Source of the DNA: Parafrigoribacterium_A soli
GTDB taxonomy: Bacteria > Actinomycetota > Actinomycetes > Actinomycetales > Microbacteriaceae
Direction: 5' to 3'
Assembly (NCBI RefSeq): GCF_040227235.1
Contig: NZ_JBELNZ010000003.1
Span: 583,948 to 647,947, forward strand
Length of the DNA: 64,000 bases
Part shown: one piece after another, positions 52,601 through 60,658 of the stretch
Layout of the letters: each line of letters opens with the position of its first letter
Numbering within the stretch: the first letter of the stretch is position 1
Notes under the pieces: generated by a model
Told to the model about the DNA's origin: nothing
Seen by the model: the letters and a program-made list of their open reading frames with translations, nothing else
Database searches by the model: none
Position numbers and translations under genes: made by a program

Positions 52601-52878
52601 GTGGAGACGAGCAGTCCATCGGCGCACTCGGCGCGCACGCGCGACACGAGAGTCTGCAGCGCGGCCTTGGCCTGGCGCGGCGGTTCGTCGCCCCACAGGT
52701 CATCGATCAGTGACGTGACCGACAGCGCCCCACCCCGAGCGAGCATGAGCGCGACCATGAGGCTCTTGCCGAGAGTGCCCGACGGCTCCACGAGCGTTCC
52801 CGCGCGCCCCTCGACGAGCACGGGGCCGAGCACGGCGACTCGAGTGCCTGCACCATCTGCACCGCGGGTCACAGCCAT
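49597..52878 (-). CDS. Large AfsR/SARP-type regulator: wHTH, BTAD, NB-ARC ATPase, TPR-like region
   Basis: 1093 residues from ATG 52878 (MAVTRGADG); 52905 is an alternative. Residues about 10-95 are an OmpR-like wHTH (GKSLMVALMLARGGALSVTS, LIDDLWGDEPPRQAKAALQT). A BTAD domain follows to about 250 (ending near ELGTSPGQQLVQFNAELL). The NB-ARC module has P-loop GPGGLGKTRLAQ near residue 300, Walker B-like LLVMDNCEHVAD and GLPLAIELAAARV. The remaining 450 residues are helical TPR-like repeats. Such ATP-dependent regulators activate exporter or secondary-metabolite genes. It converges on the drrAB-like pair, whose promoter carries SARP-style repeats. Its last codons (VE, stop) come from the REP element. 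Confidence 0.88.
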   Translation of the reverse strand: MAVTRGADGAGTRVAVLGPVLVEGRAGTLVEPSGTLGKSLMVALMLARGGALSVTSLIDDLWGDEPPRQAKAALQTLVSRVRAECADGLLVSTNGGYALAAAPDATDLGQATALRDAARASVAAGNHAAAEEQSSAALALWRAEPGVDLSEAPAADLRSRASTLRSELQRIRVESLMRIGRSAEAVTALEALAAAASLDEELQLLLMQALAAAGRRNDALASFARFRAALRDELGTSPGQQLVQFNAELLRDDPPAAPAERSGRVRIGLREAPNGLLGREHDLVALEELIRSSRLTTILGPGGLGKTRLAQELAHRASVPAVIVVELASVRSGDDVTLALGSTLGIREASGSSLTITDANVRLDVRERILATLGERETLLVMDNCEHVADAAAAWIADILASTTTVRILATSRSPLAISGESVYPLDSLASGDEESGLGPAGKLFIERALAARPGVTLPLTTITRLCTRLDGLPLAIELAAARVRSMSVEEIERRLNNRFALLTSGERTAPERHRTLVAVIDWSWNLLGESERALLRRLSRFPDGFSAEAAQVVGSTDGADVTDALDGLVTQSLVSASEDASTGEMRYRMLETVREFGEMALVDAGEDLAVRAAMAEWAETLAGGLMSSLGSSGQIRSFHVLALEQDNLVTVLRSTLDDGNADAVVTIFASLAYYWAMRGAQSDIAGFAGAVLRATTGYTPDAEHLTAATATYMIAAASAFVGDTRRAMLARGRLRAVKRIGPAADARIETLSRLLLAFNKPAEAMAILAEARTSADNGMAALGALLGAQLEENGGELETAIVSSRRAYDLSESAGDVWLQSTAAQALANLHSQRAETEQALEWAAKSRDGMNALQANGDLQQLSWVIAMNELRATPENARGTFESFVAQSDEDLGADFADLRSIGWAGLAEIALADGRVADGLALYRRSIDAFSRDKGRMAPWYIIVASACISAHVFAGAAGTESTYLEDLVRRVRIRVLVSSRTRREFMDLPVAGASLVGISAWLLSTAAPEAAHSHELGLRMLLLADVMGGRQDMPSLGRARWVDAAVAAHGTAAIDAARASVAGLSPRQAFVLACELLRDPTLRAGRVE

Positions 52879-53048
52879 TCCGCCGATTTTAGCGGCCGCT
52901 GGCATCCGCCTTCATCCTCCCCTCGGCGTATTCCTCACTCTGCTTTCGCCGGCACCGTCGACGGGCACGCGGGCGCCGCGGAACGGCGTGCACGCGAAAG
53001 GCCCTAGATTTGTAGCGCACGAACGTGCCGCCGACGAGGGAGGTCATC

Positions 53049-53381
53049 ATGAGCGAGCCAGACGCGGCAACGCAGCTGCACAGCCTGCGCAACAGCATCG
53101 ACAACATCGATGCCGCGCTCATCCACCTGCTCGCCGAGCGCTTCAAGTGCACGCAGCAGGTCGGCCACCTCAAGGCGGCGAACGGGATGCCCCCGGCAGA
53201 CCTCGAGCGCGAGCGCCAGCAGATCGGGCGGTTGCGCGCCCTCGCCATCGAGTCGCACCTCGATCCGGCCTTCGGCGAGAAGTTTCTCAACTTCATCGTG
53301 GCCGAGGTGATTCACCAGCACGAGCAGATCGCGAGCACCGGCGCCGTGACTGTCGTCGACGACGAGCCCGAAGACGCGTGA
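53049..53381 (+). CDS. Chorismate mutase, AroQ class
   Basis: 110 residues from ATG 53049 with GGGAGG upstream. The all-helical AroQ fold shows in LRNSIDNIDAALIHLLAERF, CTQQVGHLK and ERERQQIGRLRALA; the active-site Arg/Lys/Glu pattern (R..D..d..l..L...R....vg..K) is present. It isomerises chorismate to prephenate for Phe/Tyr. The last helix ends FIVAEVIHQHEQIA. Its stop overlaps the GTG of the SDR gene (GTGA). Confidence 0.88.
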   Translation: MSEPDAATQLHSLRNSIDNIDAALIHLLAERFKCTQQVGHLKAANGMPPADLERERQQIGRLRALAIESHLDPAFGEKFLNFIVAEVIHQHEQIASTGAVTVVDDEPEDA

Positions 53382-54292
53382 GCTGGGACCCGATCGCCCT
53401 GCCCTCGCAGGCGGGCAAGACCTTCGTGGTGACCGGTGGAGCATCCGGAATCGGCTACTTCATCTGCGAGCAACTGGCGGGCACTGGCGCGCGGGTGATC
53501 ATCGCGGGCCGCAATAAGGCCAAGGCGGATGTCGCCATCGCGTCGATCGAACGGCACGCGCCCGGCGCAGACGTCGGCTTCGTGCACCTCGACCTCGGCT
53601 CCTACGCGTCGGTGCGCTCGGCCTCCGCGGAACTCGCCGCACTCGGAGGCATCGACGCGCTTATCGAGAACGCCGGCGTGATCATGCCGAGCAAGGAGCG
53701 GCAGGAGACCGTCGACGGCAACGAGCTCATGTTCGGCACGAACCACCTCGGCCACTTCCTGCTCACGGCGCTCCTCTATCCCACCCTGCGCGCGACGCCC
53801 GGAAGCCGGGTCGTCACGATGGGAAGCGGCTCGACCCACCTCACCCGAATCGACCTCGACAACCTGCAGAGCACCAAGAACTACTCGAGCTGGCGCGCCT
53901 ACGGGCAGTCCAAGCACGCGACGCAGTCCTTCGGCTTCGAGCTGGATCGTCGGCTGCGCGCATCCGAGAGTCCGGTGACCGCGCTCGTCGCGCATCCGGG
54001 TGCCGCGCAGGACGCGAAGAGCCCGTTCCGCGCGGGAATCGTCGAGCCGACGGGGCTGCAACGGGCACTCGGCGTCCTCTACGTCATCGCCCGCGGCAAG
54101 GACACGGCGGCGTGGCCGATCGTGCGAGCGGCGATAGATCCGGATGCCGAGGGCGGCCAATACTGGGGACCGCGCGTGTTCACACCGATGCCTTCGCTCG
54201 TGAAGCCCGCCCGGGTGAGCCAGGAAGAGGTGCTCGGCCGCGCGCTGTGGGCGCGCTCCGAGGAGTACATCGGCCAGACCTTCGAGGTCTGA
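53378..54292 (+). CDS. Short-chain dehydrogenase/reductase
   Basis: 304 residues from GTG 53378, overlapping the chorismate mutase stop; longer frames upstream are fortuitous. Rossmann motif TGGASGIG (residues 19-26), AGRNKAKA, the NAG motif in LIENAGVIMP, NHLGHFLL, and the active-site Tyr-x-x-x-Lys in YGQSK. Size and motifs match retinol-dehydrogenase-like SDRs of Actinobacteria. An insertion before the catalytic Tyr (LTRIDLDNLQSTKNYSSWRA) is typical of that subgroup. Substrate unknown. Confidence 0.88.
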   Translation: MSWDPIALPSQAGKTFVVTGGASGIGYFICEQLAGTGARVIIAGRNKAKADVAIASIERHAPGADVGFVHLDLGSYASVRSASAELAALGGIDALIENAGVIMPSKERQETVDGNELMFGTNHLGHFLLTALLYPTLRATPGSRVVTMGSGSTHLTRIDLDNLQSTKNYSSWRAYGQSKHATQSFGFELDRRLRASESPVTALVAHPGAAQDAKSPFRAGIVEPTGLQRALGVLYVIARGKDTAAWPIVRAAIDPDAEGGQYWGPRVFTPMPSLVKPARVSQEEVLGRALWARSEEYIGQTFEV

Positions 54293-54297
54293 CCCAT

Positions 54298-54341
54298 TTC
54301 GTTGGTCGAGCTTGTCGAGCGCCGTACTGAGCCTGTCGAAG
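54298..54341. repeat. REP-like element
   Basis: TTCGTTGGTCGAGCTTGTCG followed after a short gap by CTGAGCCTGTCGAAG. The first part recurs almost exactly at 56423-56444; the second is the complement of the CTTCGACAGGCTCAG core of the elements at 49.5 kb. Confidence 0.75.
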
Positions 54342-54373
54342 TGACCGGGACGTGCCGCAATCCCGCCGCCGCG

Positions 54374-54775
54374 CTACTGCTCCCGCGCGCGCCGCTCCGC
54401 CTTCGCGGCGCGATCGGCCTTGACCCGGGCGTTCTCGTCCTGCACCGCGGCGTGCACCGAGCGCTCGGTCACGAGCCACTGCGGCGGACTCTTCAACAAC
54501 TCGGAGATCTCCGCGGTGGTCAGGGGCTCGGTGACGCCCCCGCGCGCCAGCCCGGCGATGGAGACGCCCAGCTTGCGGGCGACCTCGGGGCGTGGATGCG
54601 GCCCGGTGCGCCGCAACTCGACCAGCCAGGTCGGCGGCTCGGCGATGAGGGCGTTCAACTGCGCGCGACTCACCGGTGACTCTCGAAACTCGGCGGGCGC
54701 GGCCGGCAGGTAGATCGCCAGCTTCTTGGCCGCCGTTTCGGGCTTCATCGTCTGGTCTGATCGCTGCTCGCTCAT
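54374..54775 (-). CDS. DUF5997-type protein with HTH-like segment
   Basis: 133 residues. It has two similar halves: SRAQLNALIAEPPTWLVELR, RTGPHPRPEVARKLGVSIAG, and LTTAEISELLKSPPQWLVTE. The middle segment PEVARKLGVSIAGLARGG looks like a helix-turn-helix (rpeVArkLGVSiagl). The C-terminal 30 residues are Ala/Arg/Lys-rich (KADRAAKAERRAREQ). I recognise this as the actinobacterial DUF5997 family; function unknown. It is divergent from the LysR-effector-domain gene with about 75 bp between starts. Confidence 0.75.
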   Translation of the reverse strand: MSEQRSDQTMKPETAAKKLAIYLPAAPAEFRESPVSRAQLNALIAEPPTWLVELRRTGPHPRPEVARKLGVSIAGLARGGVTEPLTTAEISELLKSPPQWLVTERSVHAAVQDENARVKADRAAKAERRAREQ

Positions 54776-54848
54776 CCGGCCAGCGTATCCGCTGCGTTAG
54801 CCTGTGGAAAACGCGTTCGCATCTCGAGCGCGCGATCGACGGCGGGAA

Positions 54849-55616
54849 ATGATGAGCATGCGCGGCGATGGCCCCACCGATCCGGTCGATGAGGTGCCCG
54901 CCGACGGGGTGGCAGACCAGCTCGCGATCGCCTTCGTCCCCGGCGTCACCCTCACCAAGTGGACGCGAGCCTGGCGCGAGAGGCGACCGGATGCGCCACT
55001 CGCGGTCACCGAGGTCGCCGAGAGCGAGCAGGTGGTCGCGCTCCACGACGGCAGGGCCCACCTCAGCTTCGTGCGACTGCCCATCGACTCGCACGGACTC
55101 AACGTCATTCCCCTCTACCGGGAGGTCGCGGTGGCCGTCGCCGCGAAGGATCACGCCATCGCGGCGGCCGACTCCCTTGTGCTCGCCGACCTCGCGGCAG
55201 GGCAGGTGAAGACCGGCTCGAACTTTTCACGCGCGGACTTCGACCTGGTTGCCGCTGGCGTCGGCATCCTGATCGTGCCGCACTCGATCGCTCGGCTGCA
55301 GAGTCGCAAGGATCTCGTCGCACGACCGGTGACGGATGCCGCGGAGACCCAGATCGCCGTGGCCTGGCGCGCAGGCCCGCAGTCCGAGCCGCTCGCCTCC
55401 CGCATCGAGGAGTTCATCGGCATCGTTCGCGGTCGCACCGCGCGCAGTTCCCGCACGCCCGCGGAATCGGGTGACGCGCCCGCCGCGAAGTCGAAGCAGG
55501 CCACGTCGCCGGCGAAACAGGCTGCGAAGTCCAAGGCGGGCAGGTCGGGCACCGGCGCCGCGTTCGCCCAGCAGCGCAAAAACGCCGCAGCGCGCAAGAA
55601 GCACCGCGGCCGCTGA
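54849..55616 (+). CDS. LysR-type substrate-binding domain protein lacking a DNA-binding domain, with Lys-rich tail
   Basis: 255 residues if ATG 54849 is the start (GGCGGGA just upstream); ATG 54852 or GTG 54804 are possible. The body is a LysR effector fold: LAIAFVPGVTLTKWTRAWRE, VVALHDGRAHLSFVRLPIDS, LNVIPLYREVAVAVAAKDH, AAGVGILIVPHSIARLQ, AVAWRAG. No wHTH precedes it. About 65 C-terminal residues are Ala/Lys/Arg/Ser-rich (SKQATSPAKQAAKSKAGRSG, AARKKHRGR), similar to nucleic-acid-binding tails. It is divergent from the DUF5997 gene. Confidence 0.8.
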   Translation: MMSMRGDGPTDPVDEVPADGVADQLAIAFVPGVTLTKWTRAWRERRPDAPLAVTEVAESEQVVALHDGRAHLSFVRLPIDSHGLNVIPLYREVAVAVAAKDHAIAAADSLVLADLAAGQVKTGSNFSRADFDLVAAGVGILIVPHSIARLQSRKDLVARPVTDAAETQIAVAWRAGPQSEPLASRIEEFIGIVRGRTARSSRTPAESGDAPAAKSKQATSPAKQAAKSKAGRSGTGAAFAQQRKNAAARKKHRGR

Positions 55617-55749
55617 CTCCGTATCCCATCGCGCGGTGATCGCGGCAGCGTGGCGCAGCCCATCCTCGTGGTTGCACACTGGTTGCGCGCAACTCGGTAC
55701 AGTTGGCGCAACCCGATCAGCCGCGGCCACCCGACCCCGAAGGCAGCGC

Positions 55750-56415
55750 ATGAGTACCCCTCGCCCCACCACGCGCCACTACGCGATGGACCCGCTGCCG
55801 AAGCCGCTGAGTTCCCTTCCCCCGAAGGACCGTGGCCGTGGACTCGCGCTCGCCTATGTGCTCGCGGGACTGTTCGGCGCAGCCGCATCCGGTTCGCTCT
55901 TTCTGAGTTTTGTGCGCGACCAGCTGCACTACCAGTGCAGCCTCGCGCCCGGAGTTGCGATCGGGTATGTGTGTCCGCAGCAGCTCGCGTACTATCCCTA
56001 CGGCGCGTGGGTCTTTGTCGCGTATGCCATCGTCGTGATCATCGGCTCAGTGCTGCTCGCGCCGCCCGTGCGCCGCTCGCGGCTGAGGCGCATCCGGGCT
56101 CAGCTTCTGGCGGTCGTCGCGCTGCTGCCGAACGCGATCTTCGTCTACGCGGTGGGCTATGTGGAGCCGAACTCCGCTGACTGGAACCAGAACCTGCTCC
56201 TGCCGATGGTGTTGTTCGGCACAGCGGAGCTCGCGATTCTCTTCGCGGCGGTCATTCCGCTGCGACTGGTGCTGCAGACCTGCGTCTATCTCGCGCTGTC
56301 GCTGTGCTTCGTGGGCGCCGTAATGCAGCCCGGCTTCATCCCGCACGTCGCCGTGACCTTCGGCATCCTCGTGGCGGTGCTGATTCTCGACTACCGGCGG
56401 TCGCTGATCAAGTAA
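55750..56415 (+). CDS. Hypothetical membrane protein, about six helices
   Basis: 221 residues from ATG 55750. The long upstream frame overlaps the previous gene and is not used. After a Pro-rich N-terminus (MDPLPKPLSSLPPKDRGRG) come hydrophobic segments near LALAYVLAGLFGAAASGSLF, WVFVAYAIVVIIGSVLLA, LLAVVALLPNAIFVYAVGYV, LLPMVLFGTAELAILFAAVI, VLQTCVYLALSLCFVGAVM and VAVTFGILVAVLILDY. No functional motif is seen. A REP-like element follows the stop. Confidence 0.65.
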   Translation: MSTPRPTTRHYAMDPLPKPLSSLPPKDRGRGLALAYVLAGLFGAAASGSLFLSFVRDQLHYQCSLAPGVAIGYVCPQQLAYYPYGAWVFVAYAIVVIIGSVLLAPPVRRSRLRRIRAQLLAVVALLPNAIFVYAVGYVEPNSADWNQNLLLPMVLFGTAELAILFAAVIPLRLVLQTCVYLALSLCFVGAVMQPGFIPHVAVTFGILVAVLILDYRRSLIK

Positions 56416-56420
56416 CGCGC

Positions 56421-56508
56421 ACTTCGCTGGTCGAGCTTGTCGAGACCGGGGCGTGCAGCTGTCACGAACGTGAGGCTGTTGCTCGTGGGGGTTTCGACGG
56501 GCTCAACC
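56421..56508. repeat. REP-like element pair before the purL 3' end
   Basis: CTTCGCTGGTCGAGCTTGTC (56422-56441) matches the element at 54298, and GTTTCGACGGGCTCAACC (56491-56508) is the reverse-facing half. Together they could pair across about 45 bp. They lie between the membrane-protein stop and the convergent purL stop. Confidence 0.65.
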
Positions 56509-56514
56509 TGCGGA

Positions 56515-58866
56515 TCAGGCGCCGACGACGGGACCGAAGTGCTGCGGCAGGGTGCCCTGGTGCGCGCGGCGCAGCTCCTCGACGGGGATAGTGAAGTAGT
56601 CCTGCAACTCGAGGGCTCCCGTGCCGGCTTCGGCCGAGGCATCCGTCACGCCGATGCGCAGCACCGGGTAGCCGCGGCCCTCGCACAGGCCGACGAACTT
56701 CACGTCGTCCTCACGCGGCACGCTCACGATCACCCGCCCGGTGGACTCGCTGAACAGTGCGGTCGTCGCGTCCACGCCGTCGCGCTGCATGATCTCGGTG
56801 ATCCACACGCGAGCGCCGACGCCGAAGCGCAGAACCGCCTCGGCGAGGGCCTGAATGAGGCCGCCGTCGCTGAGGTCGTGCGCGGAGGCGAGGATGCTCT
56901 GGCTGCCACCCGCGCTGATGAGTGCCGCGAGCGCGGCCTCGGCCTTGAAGTCGACGAGCGGCGGATGTCCGCCCAGGTGATCGTGGACCACCCCGGCCCA
57001 CGCGGAGCCGTCCAGTTCCTCGCGAGTGATGCCGAGCAGGTAGATGTTGTTGCCCTCGTCTTGCCAGCCGCTCGGGATGCGCGCCGCGACATCCTGGATC
57101 ACGCCGAGCACGGCGGCCACCGGAGTCGGGTGAATCGGCTGGTCACCGGTCTGGTTGTAGAAGCTGACGTTGCCGCCGGTGACGGGGATCTCGAGCTCGA
57201 GGCATCCGTCTGACATGCCCTCGACGGCCTCGCTGAACTGCCACATCACCTCGGGGTTCTCGGGCGAGCCGAAGTTGAGGCAGTCCGAAACGGCGACCGG
57301 GGTCGCGCCCGTGACGGCGACGTTTCGGTAGGCCTCGGCGAGGGCGAGCTTCGCTCCCTGGCGTGGGTCGAGCTGGCAGTAGCGTCCGTTGGCATCCGAC
57401 GCGATCGCGAAGCCGAGTCCGCTCTCCTCGTCGACGCGGATCATGCCGCCGTCATCCGGAAAACTCAGCGCCGTGTTGCCGCCGACGTAGCGGTCGTACT
57501 GGTTGGTCACCCAGTCCTTGGAGGCGAGGTTGGCGCTGCCGAGCAGCGCGAGAGCCTGCTCGCGCAGTTCCTCCGGCGTGGTCGCCCTCGGCAGCCTGGA
57601 CGCCGAATCCGCCTGCAGCGCGTCGATCCAGCTCGGGTAGGCAACGGGTCGGTCGTACACGGGCCCGTCAACCGCGACCGTGCGCGGCTCGACGTTGACG
57701 ATCTCCTCGCCGTGCCAGTTGATGACCAGCCGACCGGTGTCGGTGACCTCGCCCAAAACGCTCGTCTCGACATCCCATTTGGCGGTGACCGCGAGGAAGC
57801 CCTCGAGCTTCTCGGGAGTCACGACCGCCATCATGCGCTCCTGGCTCTCCGACATGAGGATCTCCTCGGCGGTGAGCGACGGGTCGCGCAGCAGCACCCG
57901 GTCGAGCTCGATGAACATGCCGCCGTCGCCGTTCGAGGCGAGCTCCGAGGTGGCGCAACTGATGCCCGCGGCCCCCAGGTCCTGGATGCCCTCCACCAGT
58001 TCGCCCGCGAACAGCTCCAGGCAGCACTCGATGAGCACCTTCTCGGCGAAGGGGTCGCCCACCTGCACGGCCGGGCGCTTGGTCGGGCCACCCTCGCTGA
58101 AGGTATCCGAGGCCAGAATGGATGCTCCGCCGATGCCGTCGCCACCGGTGCGAGCCCCGAACAGCACGACCTTGTTGCCCACGCCCCGGGCGTTCGCGAG
58201 GTGCAGGTCTTCGTGGCGCAGCACCCCGACCGAGAGCGCGTTGACGAGCGGGTTGCCCTGATACACCGGGTCGAACCAGGTCTCGCCGCCGATGTTCGGC
58301 AGGCCGAGGCAGTTGCCGTAGAAGGAGATTCCCGAGACGACGCCGTGCACCACGCGGGCGGTGTCCGGGTCGTCGATCGCCCCGAAGCGCAGCTGGTCCA
58401 TCACCGCGACCGGGCGGGCGCCCATCGAGATGATGTCGCGGACGATGCCGCCGACGCCGGTCGCCGCCCCCTGGAACGGCTCGATGAAGGAGGGGTGGTT
58501 GTGCGACTCGACCTTGAAGGTGACCGCCCAACCCTCGCCGACATCCACGACACCGGCGTTCTCGCCCATGCCCACCATGAGGTTCTTGCGCATCTTCTCG
58601 GTGGTCTTCGTGCCGAACTGGCGCAGGTACTTCTTGGAGCTCTTGTAGGAGCAGTGCTCGCTCCACATGACCGAGTACATGGCGAGTTCACCGCTCGTGG
58701 GGCGGCGGCCGAGGATCTCGCGGATGCTCAGGTATTCGCTCTCGGTGAGACCGAGTGCGGCGTAGGGCTGCTCGCGCTCGGGGGTGGCGGTGGCGTTCGC
58801 GACAGTGTCGGCAACAGACGTGTCGGCAGCAGAAGTGGTGGTCGAAGAAGAGGGTGACAGACTCAC
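56515..58866 (-). CDS. purL: Phosphoribosylformylglycinamidine synthase subunit PurL
   Basis: 783 residues from GTG 58866 with AGGAG about 10 nt upstream; about 25 Ser/Thr-rich residues precede EREQPYAALGL. Landmarks of small-type PurL: MWSEHCSYKSSKKYLRQF, VESHNHPSFIEPFQGAATGV, GGETWFDPVYQGNPL, GARTGGDGIGGASILAS, ESQERMMAVV and PVTGGNVSFYNQTG. With PurS and PurQ it converts FGAR, glutamine and ATP to FGAM. purS and purQ are at 60.7-61.6 kb on the same strand, separated by mscS and a DUF3817 gene. Confidence 0.96.
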   Translation of the reverse strand: MSLSPSSSTTTSAADTSVADTVANATATPEREQPYAALGLTESEYLSIREILGRRPTSGELAMYSVMWSEHCSYKSSKKYLRQFGTKTTEKMRKNLMVGMGENAGVVDVGEGWAVTFKVESHNHPSFIEPFQGAATGVGGIVRDIISMGARPVAVMDQLRFGAIDDPDTARVVHGVVSGISFYGNCLGLPNIGGETWFDPVYQGNPLVNALSVGVLRHEDLHLANARGVGNKVVLFGARTGGDGIGGASILASDTFSEGGPTKRPAVQVGDPFAEKVLIECCLELFAGELVEGIQDLGAAGISCATSELASNGDGGMFIELDRVLLRDPSLTAEEILMSESQERMMAVVTPEKLEGFLAVTAKWDVETSVLGEVTDTGRLVINWHGEEIVNVEPRTVAVDGPVYDRPVAYPSWIDALQADSASRLPRATTPEELREQALALLGSANLASKDWVTNQYDRYVGGNTALSFPDDGGMIRVDEESGLGFAIASDANGRYCQLDPRQGAKLALAEAYRNVAVTGATPVAVSDCLNFGSPENPEVMWQFSEAVEGMSDGCLELEIPVTGGNVSFYNQTGDQPIHPTPVAAVLGVIQDVAARIPSGWQDEGNNIYLLGITREELDGSAWAGVVHDHLGGHPPLVDFKAEAALAALISAGGSQSILASAHDLSDGGLIQALAEAVLRFGVGARVWITEIMQRDGVDATTALFSESTGRVIVSVPREDDVKFVGLCEGRGYPVLRIGVTDASAEAGTGALELQDYFTIPVEELRRAHQGTLPQHFGPVVGA

Positions 58867-58970
58867 GTGGCGATGGCTCCTGGTTCGAGGGCGTGCCGGG
58901 ATATGCCGATTCTACCGGTGCGGTACGGGTCGACTTCGTCGCGGGCCGACCGCGAGCGGTCTCGCGACAT

Positions 58971-58999
58971 TGGGCGCATCCGGGTCAACTCCCTAGGCT
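58971..58999 (+). promoter_or_regulatory. Promoter of the MscS-type gene
   Basis: TTGGGC (58971-58976), 17-bp spacer, TAGGCT (58994-58999). The start codon is 30 bp further on, with GGGGAG as ribosome site. Confidence 0.6.
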
Positions 59000-59028
59000 G
59001 GTCTGATTGCCTTCGAGGGGAGAATCGC

Positions 59029-60108
59029 ATGATCGAGTGGACCGACTGGCTGGGCACACTGGTCGCGCTGGCGATCGCGGCGGTCGTGGTCGCGCTCGTG
59101 GCGGTGGTGCTGTGGGCGCTTGCCGCGAGCACAGCGCAGCGCGCGCCGACCGTGCACGCTCTCATCCTGAAGCTGCGTCCCCGAACCCTCGTGCTCGTGC
59201 TCCTCATCGCACTCTGGATCGCGGCGAACCTCACCGCTCCGGCCGAATTCCCGTGGTGGCTGGCGCTGTCTCGTGTCTTCTTCATCGCGATCATTCTCGT
59301 GGGCGCATGGCTCGTGGCGGGGCTCGCCTCGTTCGGCTTCGGACGGGTGCTCGGCCGCGAGGCGGTCGTCACCGCCACGCTCCCCGAGATTCGACGGATG
59401 CGCACCCAACTGCTCGTTCTCCGTCGCCTCACCACGGTGCTCATCAGCATCGTCGCCGTGGGAGTCGTGCTCTTCTCCTTCCCCGAGGTGCGCGCCGTCG
59501 GCACCAGCGTGCTCGCCTCCGCCGGCATCGTGTCGATCATCGCCGGTCTCGCCGCACAGTCGACCCTCGGCAATCTGATCGCGGGGATCCAGCTCGTCTT
59601 CAGCAACGCCATCCGCGTGGACGACGTCGTCGTGATCGAGGGCAACTGGGGCAAGATCGGCGAGATCACGCTGTCGTATGTCGTGGTGAACGTCTGGGAC
59701 GAGCGCAGGCTCGTGCTGCCGTGCACCTACTTCACGACGCAGCCGTTCGAGAGCTGGACGAGGAACAGCGCGCTCATCATGGGCACGGTCTTCTTCGACG
59801 TCGACTGGCGCTTCCCGATCGAGGAGGCGCGCACGAAGTTCATGGAGATCCTGCAGGGCTCAGACTCGTGGGACGGCCGCTCGGCGAGCATGGTCGTCGT
59901 CGACGCGATCGGCGGGCACCTCAGCGTGCGCTGCACCGTCTCTGCCGAGGACTCGGGCGCGCTGTGGAACCTGCGCTGTCTGGTGCGTGAGCAGTTGGTC
60001 ACCTGGCTGCGGGAGGAGCATCCGGATGCGTTGCCGGTGACGCGCGTGCTGCTGCCCGAGGCCGCAGCGGACCGTGACGGCGAAAGGGTCAGCGACCCCA
60101 CTCGGTAG
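59029..60108 (+). CDS. Mechanosensitive channel protein, MscS family
   Basis: 359 residues from ATG 59029 (GAGGGGAG upstream); the longer frame from 58867 is rejected because it covers the promoter. Helices near VALAIAAVVVALVAVVLWAL, TLVLVLLIALWIAANLT, LSRVFFIAIILVGAWLVA and LISIVAVGVVLFSF precede the pore helix and beta domain: VLASAGIVSIIAGLAAQSTL, GNLIAGIQLVFSNAIRVDDV, VVIEGNWGKIGEI. This is the MscS pattern. The cytoplasmic part ends near residue 345. The 3' end overlaps the convergent DUF3817 gene by 20 bp. Confidence 0.9.
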   Translation: MIEWTDWLGTLVALAIAAVVVALVAVVLWALAASTAQRAPTVHALILKLRPRTLVLVLLIALWIAANLTAPAEFPWWLALSRVFFIAIILVGAWLVAGLASFGFGRVLGREAVVTATLPEIRRMRTQLLVLRRLTTVLISIVAVGVVLFSFPEVRAVGTSVLASAGIVSIIAGLAAQSTLGNLIAGIQLVFSNAIRVDDVVVIEGNWGKIGEITLSYVVVNVWDERRLVLPCTYFTTQPFESWTRNSALIMGTVFFDVDWRFPIEEARTKFMEILQGSDSWDGRSASMVVVDAIGGHLSVRCTVSAEDSGALWNLRCLVREQLVTWLREEHPDALPVTRVLLPEAAADRDGERVSDPTR

Positions 60109-60583
60109 GTGGTCCGAGGCTGACCAGCACCGTGAACACCACGGCGATGGCAACGACGAGGATCACGCCGAGGATGAGCGGGTGGTTCAGGAACCAGCGC
60201 ATGAGTCGGTCGATCCAAGTCCTGTCGCGCGGGTCATCCGTTGCCTCAAGGCGCCACTCGCCCTCGAGCATGCCCGTGCGCTCGAGCCAGCGGTCGAACG
60301 GGATGGTGGCGTACGGCACGATTGCGGTCGCAACCGCGAGCACGATCTGTCCGACCCTCCAGCGCTGGTTGAGGCCGACGAGCGCCGCGGTGACGGCGTA
60401 GCTGAGGAAGACGAATCCGTGGATGGAGCCGCCGATCACCAGGGGAAGGCCGCCGACGGGCGTGAGGTACTTCAGCAGCATCCCGGCGATCAGAAGGGTC
60501 CAGGTCACCGCCTCGGCAATGGACACAGCACGGTAGAAGGAGCGTGGGGTCACGCGACTGGGCGCGCTCAAAGTTGTGGTCAC
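60089..60583 (-). CDS. DUF3817-type integral membrane protein
   Basis: 164 residues. FYRAVSIAEAVTWTLLIAGM, LLKYLTPVGG and GGSIHGFVFLSYAVTAALVG form the DUF3817 core (YdzA-like) of three helices; VGQIVLAVATAIVPYATIPF follows, and a C-terminal helix is at PLILGVILVVAIAVVFTVLV. Function unknown. The gene lies 75 nt after purQ on the same strand and overlaps mscS tail to tail. Confidence 0.8.
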   Translation of the reverse strand: MTTTLSAPSRVTPRSFYRAVSIAEAVTWTLLIAGMLLKYLTPVGGLPLVIGGSIHGFVFLSYAVTAALVGLNQRWRVGQIVLAVATAIVPYATIPFDRWLERTGMLEGEWRLEATDDPRDRTWIDRLMRWFLNHPLILGVILVVAIAVVFTVLVSLGPPTEWGR

Positions 60584-60658
60584 GATCCCAGCCTGTCAGC
60601 GCGTGGAACACCCGGCATCCGTCAAAAGTTTGAACGCCGCGAGGCAGTCAGCGAGCGA

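Noticed and set aside
52502..53377. Long plus-strand frame upstream of the SDR gene suggesting a fusion protein
   Set aside because: It runs antisense through the large regulator and through the chorismate mutase gene in another frame; the SDR begins at GTG 53378 overlapping the mutase stop.
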